A stretch of DNA of 64,000 nt from Hymenolepis diminuta (lineage: Eukaryota; Platyhelminthes; Cestoda; Cyclophyllidea; Hymenolepididae), in the NCBI GenBank assembly GCA_900708905.1, contig CAADRB010000039.1, positions 86,198 to 150,197 of the forward strand, given 5' to 3'. Numbering within the stretch: the first letter of the stretch is position 1; every line of letters starts with the position of its first letter. A model generated the notes under the pieces. The model was given only the letters and a program-made list of their open reading frames with translations, did no database searches and was not told the origin of the DNA. This document shows, piece by piece, positions 51,501 to 61,560 of this stretch. The translations under genes were made by a program, and so were the position numbers.

Positions 51501-54500
51501 ATTTTTAATTGGTTTCATTAATATTTGATGTAATTTACCAATGATATCAATCAGATCAGTCTGAAGCTCACTGTAAGATGACCAAGACCGGGAAAGAGGA
51601 TTGTGAGGTAATAAATGTTGTATTTAAAGTTCATATTCGGTATTTAGTACCTTAACGATTCCTCTCTTAAGGAGTGATTAATTATTTAGGCGATAAGGTT
51701 TCTAGTAGAACCAACCAACTGGGGGTTGAATTTCTGTCTATCTTTTTCATAAAGCAGATTTTTAGTTGTGAAACAAAGCCATGAATAAACTTGTTTGCAG
51801 AGTATTTAATGAATCATCGTCAGTCGGAAAATACAATTGAATAAGCTAGATCAATGGGGCTACACCGATCGCCAACTCATAAATTTCATAGGATTTTTAA
51901 TCATATCGCAAGTTTAAAAATATATGATTATTTCAATATCCTTTGCTTTGAGCACTTTCAAAACCTCGATTTTTAAGCATTTTTCTCTACAAAGTACCTA
52001 AAGGTATTTCAAAATATAAATGCCTCAGAAATTCTAAGATAACTTAATGTTTCTGCTATAATCTTTATAATTCCTTTATAGATCCTGCCCGATTATGATA
52101 TCCAAGGGACTCACGAAAGTTTCAAAATCAAGCTCGGGTGTAAAAGTTAGACAAAACTACGTGAACTCACCCGATTAGCTATTGCCTGATGGGGTTCAGG
52201 TGAAGACTGTATTGTCGTGGTTATTTTTATTCCCCGAATATATATAGTGATAACTCAAATAATCTTTAAAAAGAGTATTATGTAAACTTAATAAATGATT
52301 GATAGAATTGAAGGAATTACAAGGCATTATTTCTTTTAGACTTAAAATGTCTTTATTGTGAAACATATTTCAGTCGAAATTCTAAGGCGGCAGTGTCAAA
52401 TTTCAAAGGAAAGTGTGCATGAAGGTATAATTCGATTAAACTTGTGGAAAAATGCCTACAAATAAAGTCTTAAAAGAGAAGTACTAGACAGTCTGATTTA
52501 TTGATAATTTTGTAAAGTATGCCTCTTCCATGCTGTTGCAATACAAGAGAGTTCAGTTTCTGCGGCTTTGAGATATCCATCCATTAGATATTCCCAGACT
52601 GCAGTTGATTCAGACTAGAGAGAGAAGGTTAGGATAGAATTTATCATTTGATCAAAGATATTATATGTCAGGTTGTAACAGAAGTTCTGTTTTTGAGCTA
52701 TGTGTTTGGGGCACGATTACTTCAGTTTAGTTCCTTAATGATGTATGCTTCTCTGTGTTAATTAATAAAGTATTATTTCTTCTTTCAGATTGTTCGATAA
52801 TTGTCCCTATTAATAACCATTTCTAGCCCTAATGTACACTCCAAATAAAGACCATATCAGGCACATTTTACTGTCTGAATTTCATCAAGGAAATGCGCCA
52901 AGCTCAGCAGCAAAAGCACTCAAACCCACTTATGGAAATGATGCTGTGAATGAAAATACCTGCAGAATGTGGTTTTCACGTTTCAAAAAGGATGACTTCA
53001 GCCTGAAAGACGAACCGAGAGCAGGATGCTCTAAAAAACTCAATTCTGAGCAATTGCAAGTTGTCATTGATGAAAATTCAACCTGCACTACTAAAGAACT
53101 GACCAAAACCCTTCACGTAACCTACATGACCATACATTGGGAAATTAAGACTTGGCAAAGTCTCAAAGGCTGAGAAATGGATTCTACAACATTTGTCTAA
53201 AATCAACAAGCAACAGCGTGTGACCTGTTGTGTTTCACTGCGCACCTTTTTTAGACTGAATCATAACTGGCGACGAGAAGTAAATTCTTTACAACAATGT
53301 TAAGCGCAAAAGATAGTGGCTAAGTCGTGGTTCAGAGCCAATTCTACAACCAAGAAGTGGACTGCACCCGAAAAATTCTTTTGTGCGTATGGTGGAATTT
53401 GAAGGGAATTGTTTATTACGAACTAATGGGTGACGATCAAACAGTAACATCTGAAGTTTACTGCCAGCAGCCAACTCGTTTAAAAGCAGTTAACGGCAGG
53501 AAAACGGCCTTCTTTGATCAATCGAATAGGAGTGATTATGCACCATGACAATGCCTGACTCCGCATTCAGCAGCAACCAAAAATCTCGTTGAAGAATTTG
53601 GTTGGGAAGTCATGCAACACCCACCATATTCTCCCAATTTTCAGGAGCTTACAGAATCATTTGATGTTACTTCTAAGGCATACATCGAGAGAAGAGATCG
53701 AAATGAAGAAGCTAGCTTCTCATTTTGAGTCCAAACTGGCTAAGTTCTATGACGAAGGAATGAGAAAGCTTGTGACAAGACGGGAAGATGTAATTAATAA
53801 AAATGGTGACTATGATGAACACTAAATGAATGTATTTTTGATAAAATTTTCACCTTAATTAATATTAAAAATGAGCAGAACTTCTGTTACAACCTGATAG
53901 AAATAAAATTATTCTTCATATCGTTGATGTTGGTGGTTGAAACATTGCTGGACTGATAAAATTTTAGTCCTAATACTTGCCGAGCTGTCGGAAGCGATAC
54001 ACATTCACGTATTGATAAGGATGATGGATGACATAGAGATAGCTTATGGGAGGAATTGCTCATCCTGAGACAAAACAAAACCATTGCAGCTATGACCAAT
54101 ATCTTGTCGGTATCCCTTCACATGAACATTTATCATTGAAGAATTAAATTGATGCCGACTATAATGTTAATTAAACCATAAATCAGTCATTTTTTCTACA
54201 CAAATGTGCTTATTTGTTTAGAGCTGATTTTGGGAATAGGTAGTATTTTACTAATAACTGTTTTTCTACGAATTTTAGTTCGGCCAAAAGTGGACATAGA
54301 TCCCAAAGGCGAAGTTGACGTTCTGGAAGGCGAATACGCATTCGTGATGTGCAATGCCTCTGGAACACCCTTTCCTCAGTTCCGTTGGTGGATGCTTCCA
54401 CTCTCATCTTACCAGAGCTATTATAGTCAATACGGTTATGATCATTATAGAGAAAATCAAGTTACTGTAGCATTTCCTATACAGAATACTCAACCGCTTG

Positions 54501-57500
54501 AGCCGTATTCACTAAGTCTTCTTCCAGCACAAAGTGAAAACTACCTCAATCTAATTCCAGTTCATGAACTTGCGTCAAAATATAAGCAAAGTGAGTTGCA
54601 CTTGATTCAAAGTAATTAAAGGTACTATGTATAATCTTTATTATAAAAGATAGAAAAGCAAAGTATGTCGTTCTTGAAAAGCCAGAATATCTCTTGACCT
54701 TGAGTTCAAATTTGCAACTCTTTGTCCTTAACATCTCTAGGATACGTGAGAAGTTCATTTCCGTGGGAGAATAATTCTCAACTCAACAGAAGAAAACGGA
54801 GCATATTTGAATTTCTAACTTCATAACCACGTATTTTACATTCCAGCTCTGATGTCAGAAAAAACTAATACTGAAATTGTGTGTATCTGAAAAAAGGAAG
54901 TGATTGTAGCATTTCCATTTTCATTTTAGAAAAGCGTTTGGCGAATAAAAGCTAGTACTTACAACTTTGAAATCAGACAAAACTTTTAACTTAGTAGGGC
55001 TCACTGTGCTGTTTTCATTCAAGAGGAACCATAATAATAAGGACGTTGCTTTCCTCTACCAAGTACTCCATACAATTAAAGGCGATAAATTTCGCCATTC
55101 TGGTACAACACCTTTTGTAATAGACTTCCCAGTCTTGGACTTTCATTCTAGATATAACCAAAATCGAGTGACACAACGGTAGTTTCAAAGCATCAGGAAA
55201 ACCAGGAAAATTTTACTGCAGTCCAGAAACGTAGTCTTATTTACTGGAACTTGAATGTAGAATTTCCCAGATAAATTCGCCCATTTCTTCATTGCACTTT
55301 TTCTTTTATTAACTTGAGAATTTCTTGCTCAATAAAATTAGTTCCAAGTTTTTTAACAATATACCCTCATGCAATCGACACAACTTCAAAATGCTAATTC
55401 ATAAAATGAGAATTTATAAACTGATTTGTATCTTAAAGGTCACATATTCGAGTCGTGACTAATCGAATCAGACGTTGAGGTCTTCTGTAACCGTTGTCCT
55501 CTGTAGGCTTTTCTTGTAACCTGTCTATGATTAAAGAATTCAACAATCTTGAAGGCTTATCTTAGTTTACTATACTAATAAATAGTAGTGAGTTAGCAAG
55601 TATCATTTTAATTATTTTAAAATAGCGATTTTTCATGGGCTTATAGTAATTTGCGCATGTTTTAATTCGTTAAAAGATTTAATAAATTCTGTTGCAGTAT
55701 CAGGCCATAAATTTACCCATCCAAGCGCCCCAACCCATTAAGATATCATCTGAAATGTTCTTACTCAGCCTATTAATTTCACTTAACTTTATCTCCATAA
55801 CAACGTGTTGAAACATGTATGAAATTTAATTAATTAGAAGGCAACTTAGAAAAGTCAAATATATCTGCATGATTTTGGAATGGGCGCCTTATTTCACACC
55901 TATAAAATGCCTAATAAATTTAATTTTAAAACATGGTTTTATAATTGCATAAAAATTTTTTAAATATGTTATACGATTATATTAAATCTTTTCATACTTT
56001 TATACCAGAAAATTTGATTATTCTTTACATTTCGTTCAAAGTTCAGTGATTTTGTAAAATAAAATGAAATATCAATTAATAATATTATCGTGAATAATTT
56101 CTGTTTTCCATTATTTTACAGACAATCGCACACATCTAAAACCATAAAAGACGATCCTCTTGACTTTTGACCTTTAAACCATTATATTATCATCGTTCAT
56201 ATTCTTATACATTTCATTTGGTGCAAAGATATCACTTACACGGGAGCATTAAAACATGCATTAAGTTAAAGAGAAGTTTTGATTTTATAAATAGCGAGAC
56301 TCATATAACTCGAGTTGAAACTGGGTCCAGTTTGTCGCTCGGGATCATTACGTCTGATCAGATATCGGTTTTGGAGATAATTGGGTATACATTGAAACCA
56401 CAAATAAACGTTAGCAGAACAGTTGAATTCGTCTATCCTTGATAGGTACAGATATATCTGTGGTTGAGGAGATGCGTTGTGAGAAATCCAAAATACAATT
56501 CATAAAAAAAAGGGGATTAACAGGGACTTGCCCTGTATCCTAAATTTTCACAGGGAACAAAATTTTATCCGTTTGATAGACCGCCCCAGCGAGATATACT
56601 CAAGAGTGAAACTTGAGTATTTCGGTTCTCATCTGGAGATTTATTTTTGTATCAAATAGTAGCTGGTGCTTCCTTATCCTTTAAAAATATTTAAAGAGAC
56701 ATATCCGTAAGCGTTAATTTTGAGTTGGTGTTGTCTGACGTCCCGTTAGAAGAAATCTGCAACGGTTACCGTTGATATTGACTTAAAAAGTGAAACATCT
56801 TTGTTTCTAGATGATCAGGATATTCCAATTTCCGTAAATACAATGTTTTCAGCTGAAATATATACTTAATTAGGGTGAATATTCTAAATAATATTACCAA
56901 TAACAACTGTAATTATACTTAATCAATCCAATTAAAACGTTGCTGCATTACAAACACAATTACCTGGTCCTGCTGCCATCAGCTGACAGTTAGTTGAAAT
57001 GCCTTTTATGATAACACTCGTTACGGATCCGAAATTAAAGTTAGCGACTAGCTATTGTTCAATTAGATTAAAACCACTATAGAAACAACTCAAGTAGAAA
57101 CAATAGATCCGCAATTAAGGTACCTCTGATTACACTATGATACATTACAAAGCGTTGGGAATGTAACATTATCCCATCAGTGGAGTAAAACACGTGCTCC
57201 TAAGGGAGAAGCAGAATATGGCTGATGTTTTACGGCGGACAAGACGTACGCAAAAGTAGATAACGAAGAAAACCTGTGAAGTGCCACAAAATTAAGCTTG
57301 AGGTTTCTAGAAAGCAAACATACGGACCTAGGATTATGCAGGAAGTTGTAGAATTAACCGTCCCAAGTGTACCGAGATGAGAAGTAGAAAGTGACCGAAT
57401 GTCTATTAATATTTTGAAGAGTGAAATCCTGTATTTTTTCAGAGCCGAAAATATATTTACGCAGATTATCAAGGTGTTCATTGTGGAAAGACAATTTGCC

Positions 57501-60500
57501 TATGGGTGGATGATGTCTGATGTTTAGATAATGAATAATTATTTGTAACTATTTGCAATTATCGAAGGCGATGTTCGAGAAGACTAAAGCTGCATTGGAC
57601 TAAGTCAGTCTCCATTATGAAAAATAAGTTGATTAAAGTTTACCCGCCTATGTGACAACTGCTGAGAGGGAGTCCAAAGACAGACACGTCATGACCTCCA
57701 AATCGGTGTGCTAAATACCAAACCTGAATCCATCAACTTCACTCATTTAAACTTTAACTTTCAATTCACTTTGATTTGCTATAAAATAACTTATATTTTC
57801 ATATTTTCTTTTGAGACATCTTTCTACGAAGCGGAAAGCTAATCATAAATGCGGTCAACCGCGATATGACTGGATGGTACTTCTGTGAAGCCAAAAATTC
57901 CGTGAAGCCTTCAGCCATTGAACACATTCTTCTCATCGTCAACTGTGAGCTCATTTCGTTTCTTTTTGGGTACAGAATTTTTGTTTATTCCCAACCCAAC
58001 TCAACGTTGACTTTAGGACTTGTACCGACATTTGTCGAGGCGCTTTGGCATTGATAAGGCTGGTTCGTTTACATTTTTGAGAAGGGATTATATTAATTCT
58101 TAATAACCCCTTGTAGATAGACTTGAATGGCATTAAATTTTAGGAATGAGACATTCTGATACGTGACATTTTCATGAAACTTGAATTTTGCAAGACTTAA
58201 ATGGTTCCAAATTTGGGTGAGCTCGTGTTTGTTATATATTCTAAACAGTGGTCTCTTCGGTGTGGAAAGGTATTGGCTTAGCTTCAGTAAAAATACGCCC
58301 ATAATTCCCCTCATTAGTCTCATCGTTTTGACACAATTTCTCTTAAAGTTAAACAAAATAGGAATATATAAATAAATATTTATAAAAATAAATAAACGTT
58401 TGTAAATCGTGCTATCTTAAGACCTGAGAGGTGAGCTTTACATCACTGATGACCACTAAAGACAGCAATCCGTATATTTTGAGGAAATATGGTAAAAATT
58501 CGGCTTAAATAGAGGAATAATTTCGAAAATAAAATAATAATTACGACTTTCAGTTGTTTTAACTAAAGACAAGAAGGACTTTAAAGTACGTAATAATGCC
58601 GACAATAAAGTTCCTCTAATAGCTCAAACTATTTATGTCTAGAGCTATCCCCATTCGTATCTGATAGTCTTCTTAAAGGCTAATAGTATACAAAAACTTT
58701 CCTCAAATTAGAAGACCGAGAGTTTGGTTGGGCCAAGATGCTTATCAGACAAACGTAGTGATTAAGGAAGGAAGAAGGGTATCGAAGGAGAATGGAATAA
58801 GCGGTAGTACTGAGAGGGTGGAACGTAGGTTGTGTTACACTGCGAACTGAGGTAAATTGGGGAAGTTTACTCATTTCGTAGACTTGATCTGCTGATGAGC
58901 AACCAACAAAATATCACCTGACCTTGGGTTCGGAGAGGTACGAATATAAAAACTGTGCTTCATTTATGTTCGCGGGAGAACTCATAGACTTTTGAAAATT
59001 CACTTTCAGAAAGAAAGAAAGAAATTGACGTTCTGAAGACCGAGTATTGAATTTAAAATATGACTGAGGAATGTTTAAACAAAATCGATGAATTTATGAA
59101 GTTTGATTTATATATAAATCCACAGAAAATTTTTTGACATTTTTGTTTCTGTAAACGATTCAGAAATCCGTTTTCTTACTTAAAGCCTACATAATGTTGA
59201 AGTATTGACAAGCGTAGCAATGTTAAATACTTCGTTTCAGACGTTCCTCAAGTTTTTCTACCTCAAAGAGAAGTATTTCTCGCTCCTTATGGAAATGTTA
59301 GCCTGGTTTGTGAATTTCAAGCATTTCCAATGACTGAAGTAGAATGGTTCCTTGATGGTCGCCTTTTGGATACGTTTCCATGTGAGCATCGAGGATTTCT
59401 TGCAGCAACTTGGTGTACGGGTAAGTTATTAGTGCGTTGAATATCCCACTGAGAGGAATTGTCTATATTTTTGCATTTTATATCAGAGAAAAAGGTAGAA
59501 GGAATGGAGCATCAGGCAACTCTGAAGTCAAAACATGGTTTCGGTGATTCGCTATACTTTTTGGACTATCATGGTTCAGCCATGAAGGAGACCACGAATA
59601 AAGGAAAAGGCCAGTTCCGAACAATTGATCTAACTAGGCCAAGCAGTAACTTAAATCTCTATGGCAAACGGCTGAGGTCAATACTGCATATATGGGTTAC
59701 AGAAGCCAAGCATTTCGGAAGGTACAGCTGCCGAATGCAGACGAAATACGGTCGAGCTGAAGGCTTCATAAGACTTAGAAATAAAGGTATTTTAATATTT
59801 TTCTCTTTTCTGTATAATTTGTCCTGCGGATTCTTATTACTTAGTTCATTTGATCAATGAAGCGACCTAAATGGGAAGATTTCAGTCCTCAAAATAGCAT
59901 TAACTAACAGGGGGATAGGGGCGAATGTTAACAATTTTGGTCTAGAAATAAATTATTCACACCAATTTCAACTTAGATCTCATTGTCTTGTGATATTTTG
60001 ATGGGATTCTTTTCGATGATATCTTAGTTTTAACGATGACTTGGTGATGACCGGAATAGACAAAAGCTTTGTTTGTATTCCCTAATTCTCTGTTACTCAA
60101 ACCGGCTTGATTTCGTTGACAAAGCAGAATACACTCGGAATAGACTAAGTTTAAGAGGTATAGTATAATNNNNNNNNNNNNNNNNNNNNNNNNNNNNNNN
60201 NNNNNNNNNNNNNNNNNNNNNNNNNNNNNNAATATTTGGAGCTTGTACAATTCAGTTAACCCGAGGTCGAGATTATATGGTCCTCATATGTTTATTGATT
60301 TTTCTTAACTTCAGGTGGATCCATCATCGAACCGTTTGGGTATGAGGATCGTAGACTCAAACAGAAGGACTCTGTACCATCAGCTGTAGTAGCATCACAG
60401 ATCGCACCTTCCAATGATGTCTACACTAAACAAGAATCTATGTTTCCCTACCTTTTCTTAAGAACAACCAGCTCCACAACCTCTGGACATTTTGCACCCT

Positions 60501-60556
60501 TTCTCTTCTTCTTGTCAATCATTGTTCCTGTACATTTTCTTACTCTTCAATTGTAA
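39442..60556 (+). CDS. Lachesin/IgLON-like three-Ig cell-surface protein, 8 coding exons, 524 aa (whole-gene entry)
   Basis: Exons 39442-39502, 41837-41964, 51074-51296, 54279-54590, 57816-57944, 59241-59420, 59487-59786 and 60315-60556 join into one frame. Intron phases are 1,0,1,1,1,1,1. Residues 1 to about 21 are a signal peptide. Ig1 has Cys54, Trp70 and Cys119 (DAGEYRC); Ig2 has Cys162, Trp174 and Cys265 (GWYFC); Ig3 has Cys308, Trp320 and Cys426 (FGRYSC). The tail ends in about 20 hydrophobic residues with no cytoplasmic part, as in GPI-anchored proteins. Order, spacing and motifs match the lachesin/IgLON family of adhesion molecules; about 360 residues is usual for lachesin, and the surplus lies in loops of Ig2 and Ig3. 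Sequons at Asn46, Asn57, Asn163 and Asn303 fit an extracellular protein. A role in cell adhesion is inferred from the family. Confidence 0.83.
41837..41964 (+). CDS. Ig gene exon 2: first half of Ig1 (residues 21-63)
   Basis: Acceptor TATTTTAG ends at 41836, phase 1 entry. An acidic Ser/Asp stretch (TDSSDESDYPP) follows the signal peptide. Then comes the B-strand with its Cys (TPAVITCHL) and two N-glycosylation sequons. It exits in phase 0 at AAG/GTTCGT (41965), a weak donor. Confidence 0.75.
43187..43209 (+). repeat. TTTTA pentamer repeat
   Basis: Four to five tandem units of TTTTA in the second intron of the Ig gene. Confidence 0.75.
45748..45861 (+). repeat. Old dispersed repeat, copy C
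   Basis: Shares TAGCCTCCxxAATGG, CGAACTCAAxAA, CAGAATTAAG and ATAATGCAACGA with copy B. It lies in the second intron of the Ig gene, which shows this is a dispersed family and not only a local duplication. Confidence 0.5.
47520..47625 (+). repeat. Third copy of the diverged repeat, in the Ig gene
   Basis: GTCCGCCTTGTCGCTTCAATTC, then TCTCTTCCAAAT, AATGATCT and ATTAAGTAGCTAACATGA match parts of the copies at 712-870 and 3888-4010. Confidence 0.4.
51074..51296 (+). CDS. Ig gene exon 3: second half of Ig1 (residues 64-137)
   Basis: Acceptor TATTTTAG ends at 51073. It encodes the C-strand Trp (KIAWLKMPRQLLVRGAL), TTNERISIV and the F-strand KEDAGEYRC. The WLK...TTNxRI pattern is typical of the first Ig domain of lachesin/IgLON proteins. 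Phase 1 exit at GTATGT (51297). Confidence 0.85.
52668..52689 (+). repeat. Left terminal inverted repeat of the mariner element
   Basis: Begins TCAGGTTGTAAC and is complementary over all 22 bases to 53876-53897. Confidence 0.9.
52832..53825 (+). pseudogene. Mariner transposase pseudogene
   Basis: The first frame (52832-53173) gives a mariner-like N-terminal helix-turn-helix region: HIRHILLSEFHQGNAPSSAA, then TCRMWFSRFKKDDFSLKDEP. Later pieces lie in other frames: a WWNLKGIVYYELM-like stretch near 53390, HHDN-like sequence near 53540, HPPYSPN near 53620, and a C-terminal part at 53650-53825. Stops and frameshifts separate them. Right after PPYSPN the segment that carries the third catalytic Asp in mariner (DD34D) is missing, so the copy cannot encode an active enzyme. 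Confidence 0.85.
53876..53897 (-). repeat. Right terminal inverted repeat of the mariner element
   Basis: Reads ...GTTACAACCTGA on the + strand and is followed by TA. Confidence 0.9.
54279..54590 (+). CDS. Ig gene exon 4: first part of Ig2 with long Tyr/Gln-rich insert (residues 138-241)
   Basis: Acceptor AATTTTAG ends at 54278. The start V-RPKVDIDPKGEVDVLEGE and FVMCNASGTPFPQFRWW matches the second Ig of the family (EG...CxASGxPxPxxxW). After the Trp, about 60 residues rich in Tyr, Gln, Ser and Leu replace the normally short C-E loops. A good GTGAGT donor at 54591 gives phase 1. Reading through it continues only 9 codons to a stop. Confidence 0.82.
54591..57815. other. Ig gene intron 4 (3.2 kb)
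   Basis: No feature supported. A 91-codon + frame at 56167-56442 and interrupted frames at 57200-57530 show no domain and no matching splice phase. Confidence 0.55.
57816..57944 (+). CDS. Ig gene exon 5: second part of Ig2 (residues 242-284)
   Basis: Acceptor TTTTCTTTTGAG ends at 57815; choosing it keeps phase 1 and the frame. It encodes KLIINAVNRDMTGWYFCEAK, the E-F strands with the second Ig2 Cys, and ends IEHILLIVN as a G strand. Donor GTGAGC at 57945, phase 1. The acceptor lacks C before AG and is the least certain splice site here. Confidence 0.76.
59241..59420 (+). CDS. Ig gene exon 6: first part of Ig3 (residues 285-344)
   Basis: Acceptor TCGTTTCAG ends at 59240. It encodes YVPQVFLPQREV, the B-strand SLVCEFQAFP and the C-strand VEWFLDG. 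Two extra cysteines (Cys332, Cys343) near the exon end could pair with each other. Donor GTAAGT at 59421, phase 1. The next intron is only 66 bases. Confidence 0.8.
59487..59786 (+). CDS. Ig gene exon 7: second part of Ig3 (residues 345-444)
   Basis: The acceptor TTTATATCAG ends at 59486. A Lys/Gly-rich stretch of about 50 residues with no Ig signature precedes RSILHIWVTEAKHFGRYSCR, the E-F strands with the closing Cys, and the G strand GRAEGFIRLRN. Exit in phase 1 at GTATTT (59787). Confidence 0.8.
60170..60230. other. Assembly gap (61 N)
   Basis: Lies in the last intron of the Ig gene. The exon 8 acceptor at 60314 is intact. Confidence 0.98.
60315..60556 (+). CDS. Ig gene exon 8, terminal: stem and C-terminal hydrophobic signal (residues 445-524)
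   Basis: Acceptor TTAACTTCAG ends at 60314. A polar stem of about 45 residues leads to a Ser/Thr-rich stretch (RTTSSTTSG). Next come about 21 hydrophobic residues (FAPFLFFLSIIVPVHFLTLQ) and Leu, then TAA at 60554-60556. Small residues before a terminal hydrophobic run with no basic tail fit a GPI-attachment signal; a tail-less membrane anchor is the alternative. Confidence 0.8.
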
Positions 60557-60587
60557 TATGAACTTGTATGTGTATATTATGTAAACA

Positions 60588-60593
60588 AATAAA
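60588..60593 (+). terminator. Candidate polyA signal of the Ig gene
   Basis: AATAAA lies 31 bases after the stop codon, giving a very short 3' untranslated region if used. Confidence 0.6.
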
Positions 60594-60617
60594 AGACAGT
60601 ATTGTCTGGTGTTGAGA

Positions 60618-61190
60618 TTAATGGATGTTCGGAATATATGAAATAAGTGCTCGGTGATGTAATCGATTGACACGATAATTTGGGGAATACGTTTCACAAT
60701 TATCGCATGCCTGAGAATCTGAACTAAAACAGGACAGGCAGTGTCGCCAATTTTCAATAGAAGAAAACACAGTAGACCAAGCAGAAAAGAAGTTGTAAAA
60801 AGTTACCGTATTTGAGGCTTGATAAGCGCTAGAATACAAGGCCATTCTAGATAGAATTCCAATACATCGAAGTTTTCCTGAAAGGTGAGGAAATAGTTGA
60901 CCGACTTTGTGGGAGCGACAATTACGACATCCCACACTTGAGATCAATGCCGCTAAGGTCCCTCTTCATGTCTTGCTTCGCAAAACTCAGTGTATTCTTC
61001 CCACATTGGGCTGCTCCCCAATAAGGATCCGAAAAATAAAGCTCAAAGTCGGAGATTTCGTCTTTTTCACGGAAGATCCATTTTCTCAGGTTGTCCTAAC
61101 ACCTTGGCAATTATTTGGGACACAAACTCCTATCAGCGCGCCAGTGTTTTCATTTTCAACATCAACAATATAAGGAAGATTTTGTTTCAT
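60618..61190 (-). pseudogene. Decayed minus-strand coding sequence, Ty3/gypsy integrase-like
   Basis: A single minus-strand frame runs from ATG at 61190 to 60618 (190 codons) with only a few stops (first at 61088-61086), including a clean 109-codon part. Near 60940-60860 it reads CRNCRSHK, then VGQLFPHLSGKLRCIGILSR. This follows the spacing of the C..CQ..K zinc end and the VGPLPxSxGYxYxLTxxDRxxRW start of a retroelement integrase core. In a neighbouring frame near 60690-60610 IPQIIVSIDYITEHLFHIF resembles the next core segment, IPxxIVSDxGTQFxSxLF, with the key Asp altered. The reading is by eye; family assignment is inference. It begins just past the 3' end of the Ig gene, in opposite orientation. 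Confidence 0.4.
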
Positions 61191-61249
61191 TTACTCAATG
61201 GAGCCTCCTGGAGCAACCTCACTACGGGTCTAGTCTAGTAATATCTAGT

Positions 61250-61560
61250 GGGCACATAGATCATTTCGGCAGAAATCAAACTTTCTAGAAGTACGATAGT
61301 AGCAAAACTTTCTCTCACCATCATCTCGCCGATATGCTATCTCTGAAGTTACACTCAAGAGATTCCCTGCATTCGTAGCATTCAGGTAACAATGGTCCTT
61401 CAATGGCTTCCTATCCTCAATGCCTTTAGCCTAGGCTTCAGCAGCTCTACACTATCTAAGTTTCCACCATAATACATCTTTACTGATTTCGTTAGTCTAA
61501 ACTCATCATTAACTGTGACTTCTTTCAATTTTCATAAAACTATTTAATCTAGCAATCGGT
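61250..61560 (-). other. Further minus-strand coding-like sequence, unassigned
   Basis: Directly upstream of the integrase-like block, two more minus-strand stretches stay open in different frames: one of about 40 codons (61530-61400, with YYGGNLDSVELLKPRLKAL) and one of about 57 codons (61420-61250, with four Cys, ending RKFCYYRTSRKFDFCRNDLC). They may belong to the same dead retroelement. The Cys-rich end also looks superficially like the end of a kringle domain. No splice sites tie them together. Confidence 0.3.

Larger units (their letters stand above)
52668..53897 (+). mobile_element. Degenerate mariner-type DNA transposon, about 1.23 kb
   Basis: The ends are 22-base perfect inverted repeats: the left one (52668-52689) starts TCAGGTTGTAAC and the right one (53876-53897) is its exact complement. 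The interior is a broken transposase. TA follows the right end; on the left, TA stands two bases away from the repeat start, so the target duplication is not clean. It lies in the third intron of the Ig gene, in the gene's orientation. Size and structure fit the mariner group of Tc1/mariner. Confidence 0.9.

Noticed and set aside
57205..57530. Interrupted plus-strand frames upstream of Ig exon 5
   Set aside because: A 63-codon run with one stop is not rare, and no domain, phase or splice site links it to the gene.
60907..61173. Plus-strand frame containing KLKVGDFVFFTEDP
   Set aside because: Resembles an integrase C-terminal start, but the opposite strand carries a longer, more consistent signal. 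Treated as a chance match.
61250..61420. Kringle-like Cys pattern on the minus strand
   Set aside because: Only the last part of the pattern fits, one expected Cys is missing, and no partner domain or splice site supports a kringle gene. The neighbouring integrase-like sequence offers a simpler reading.
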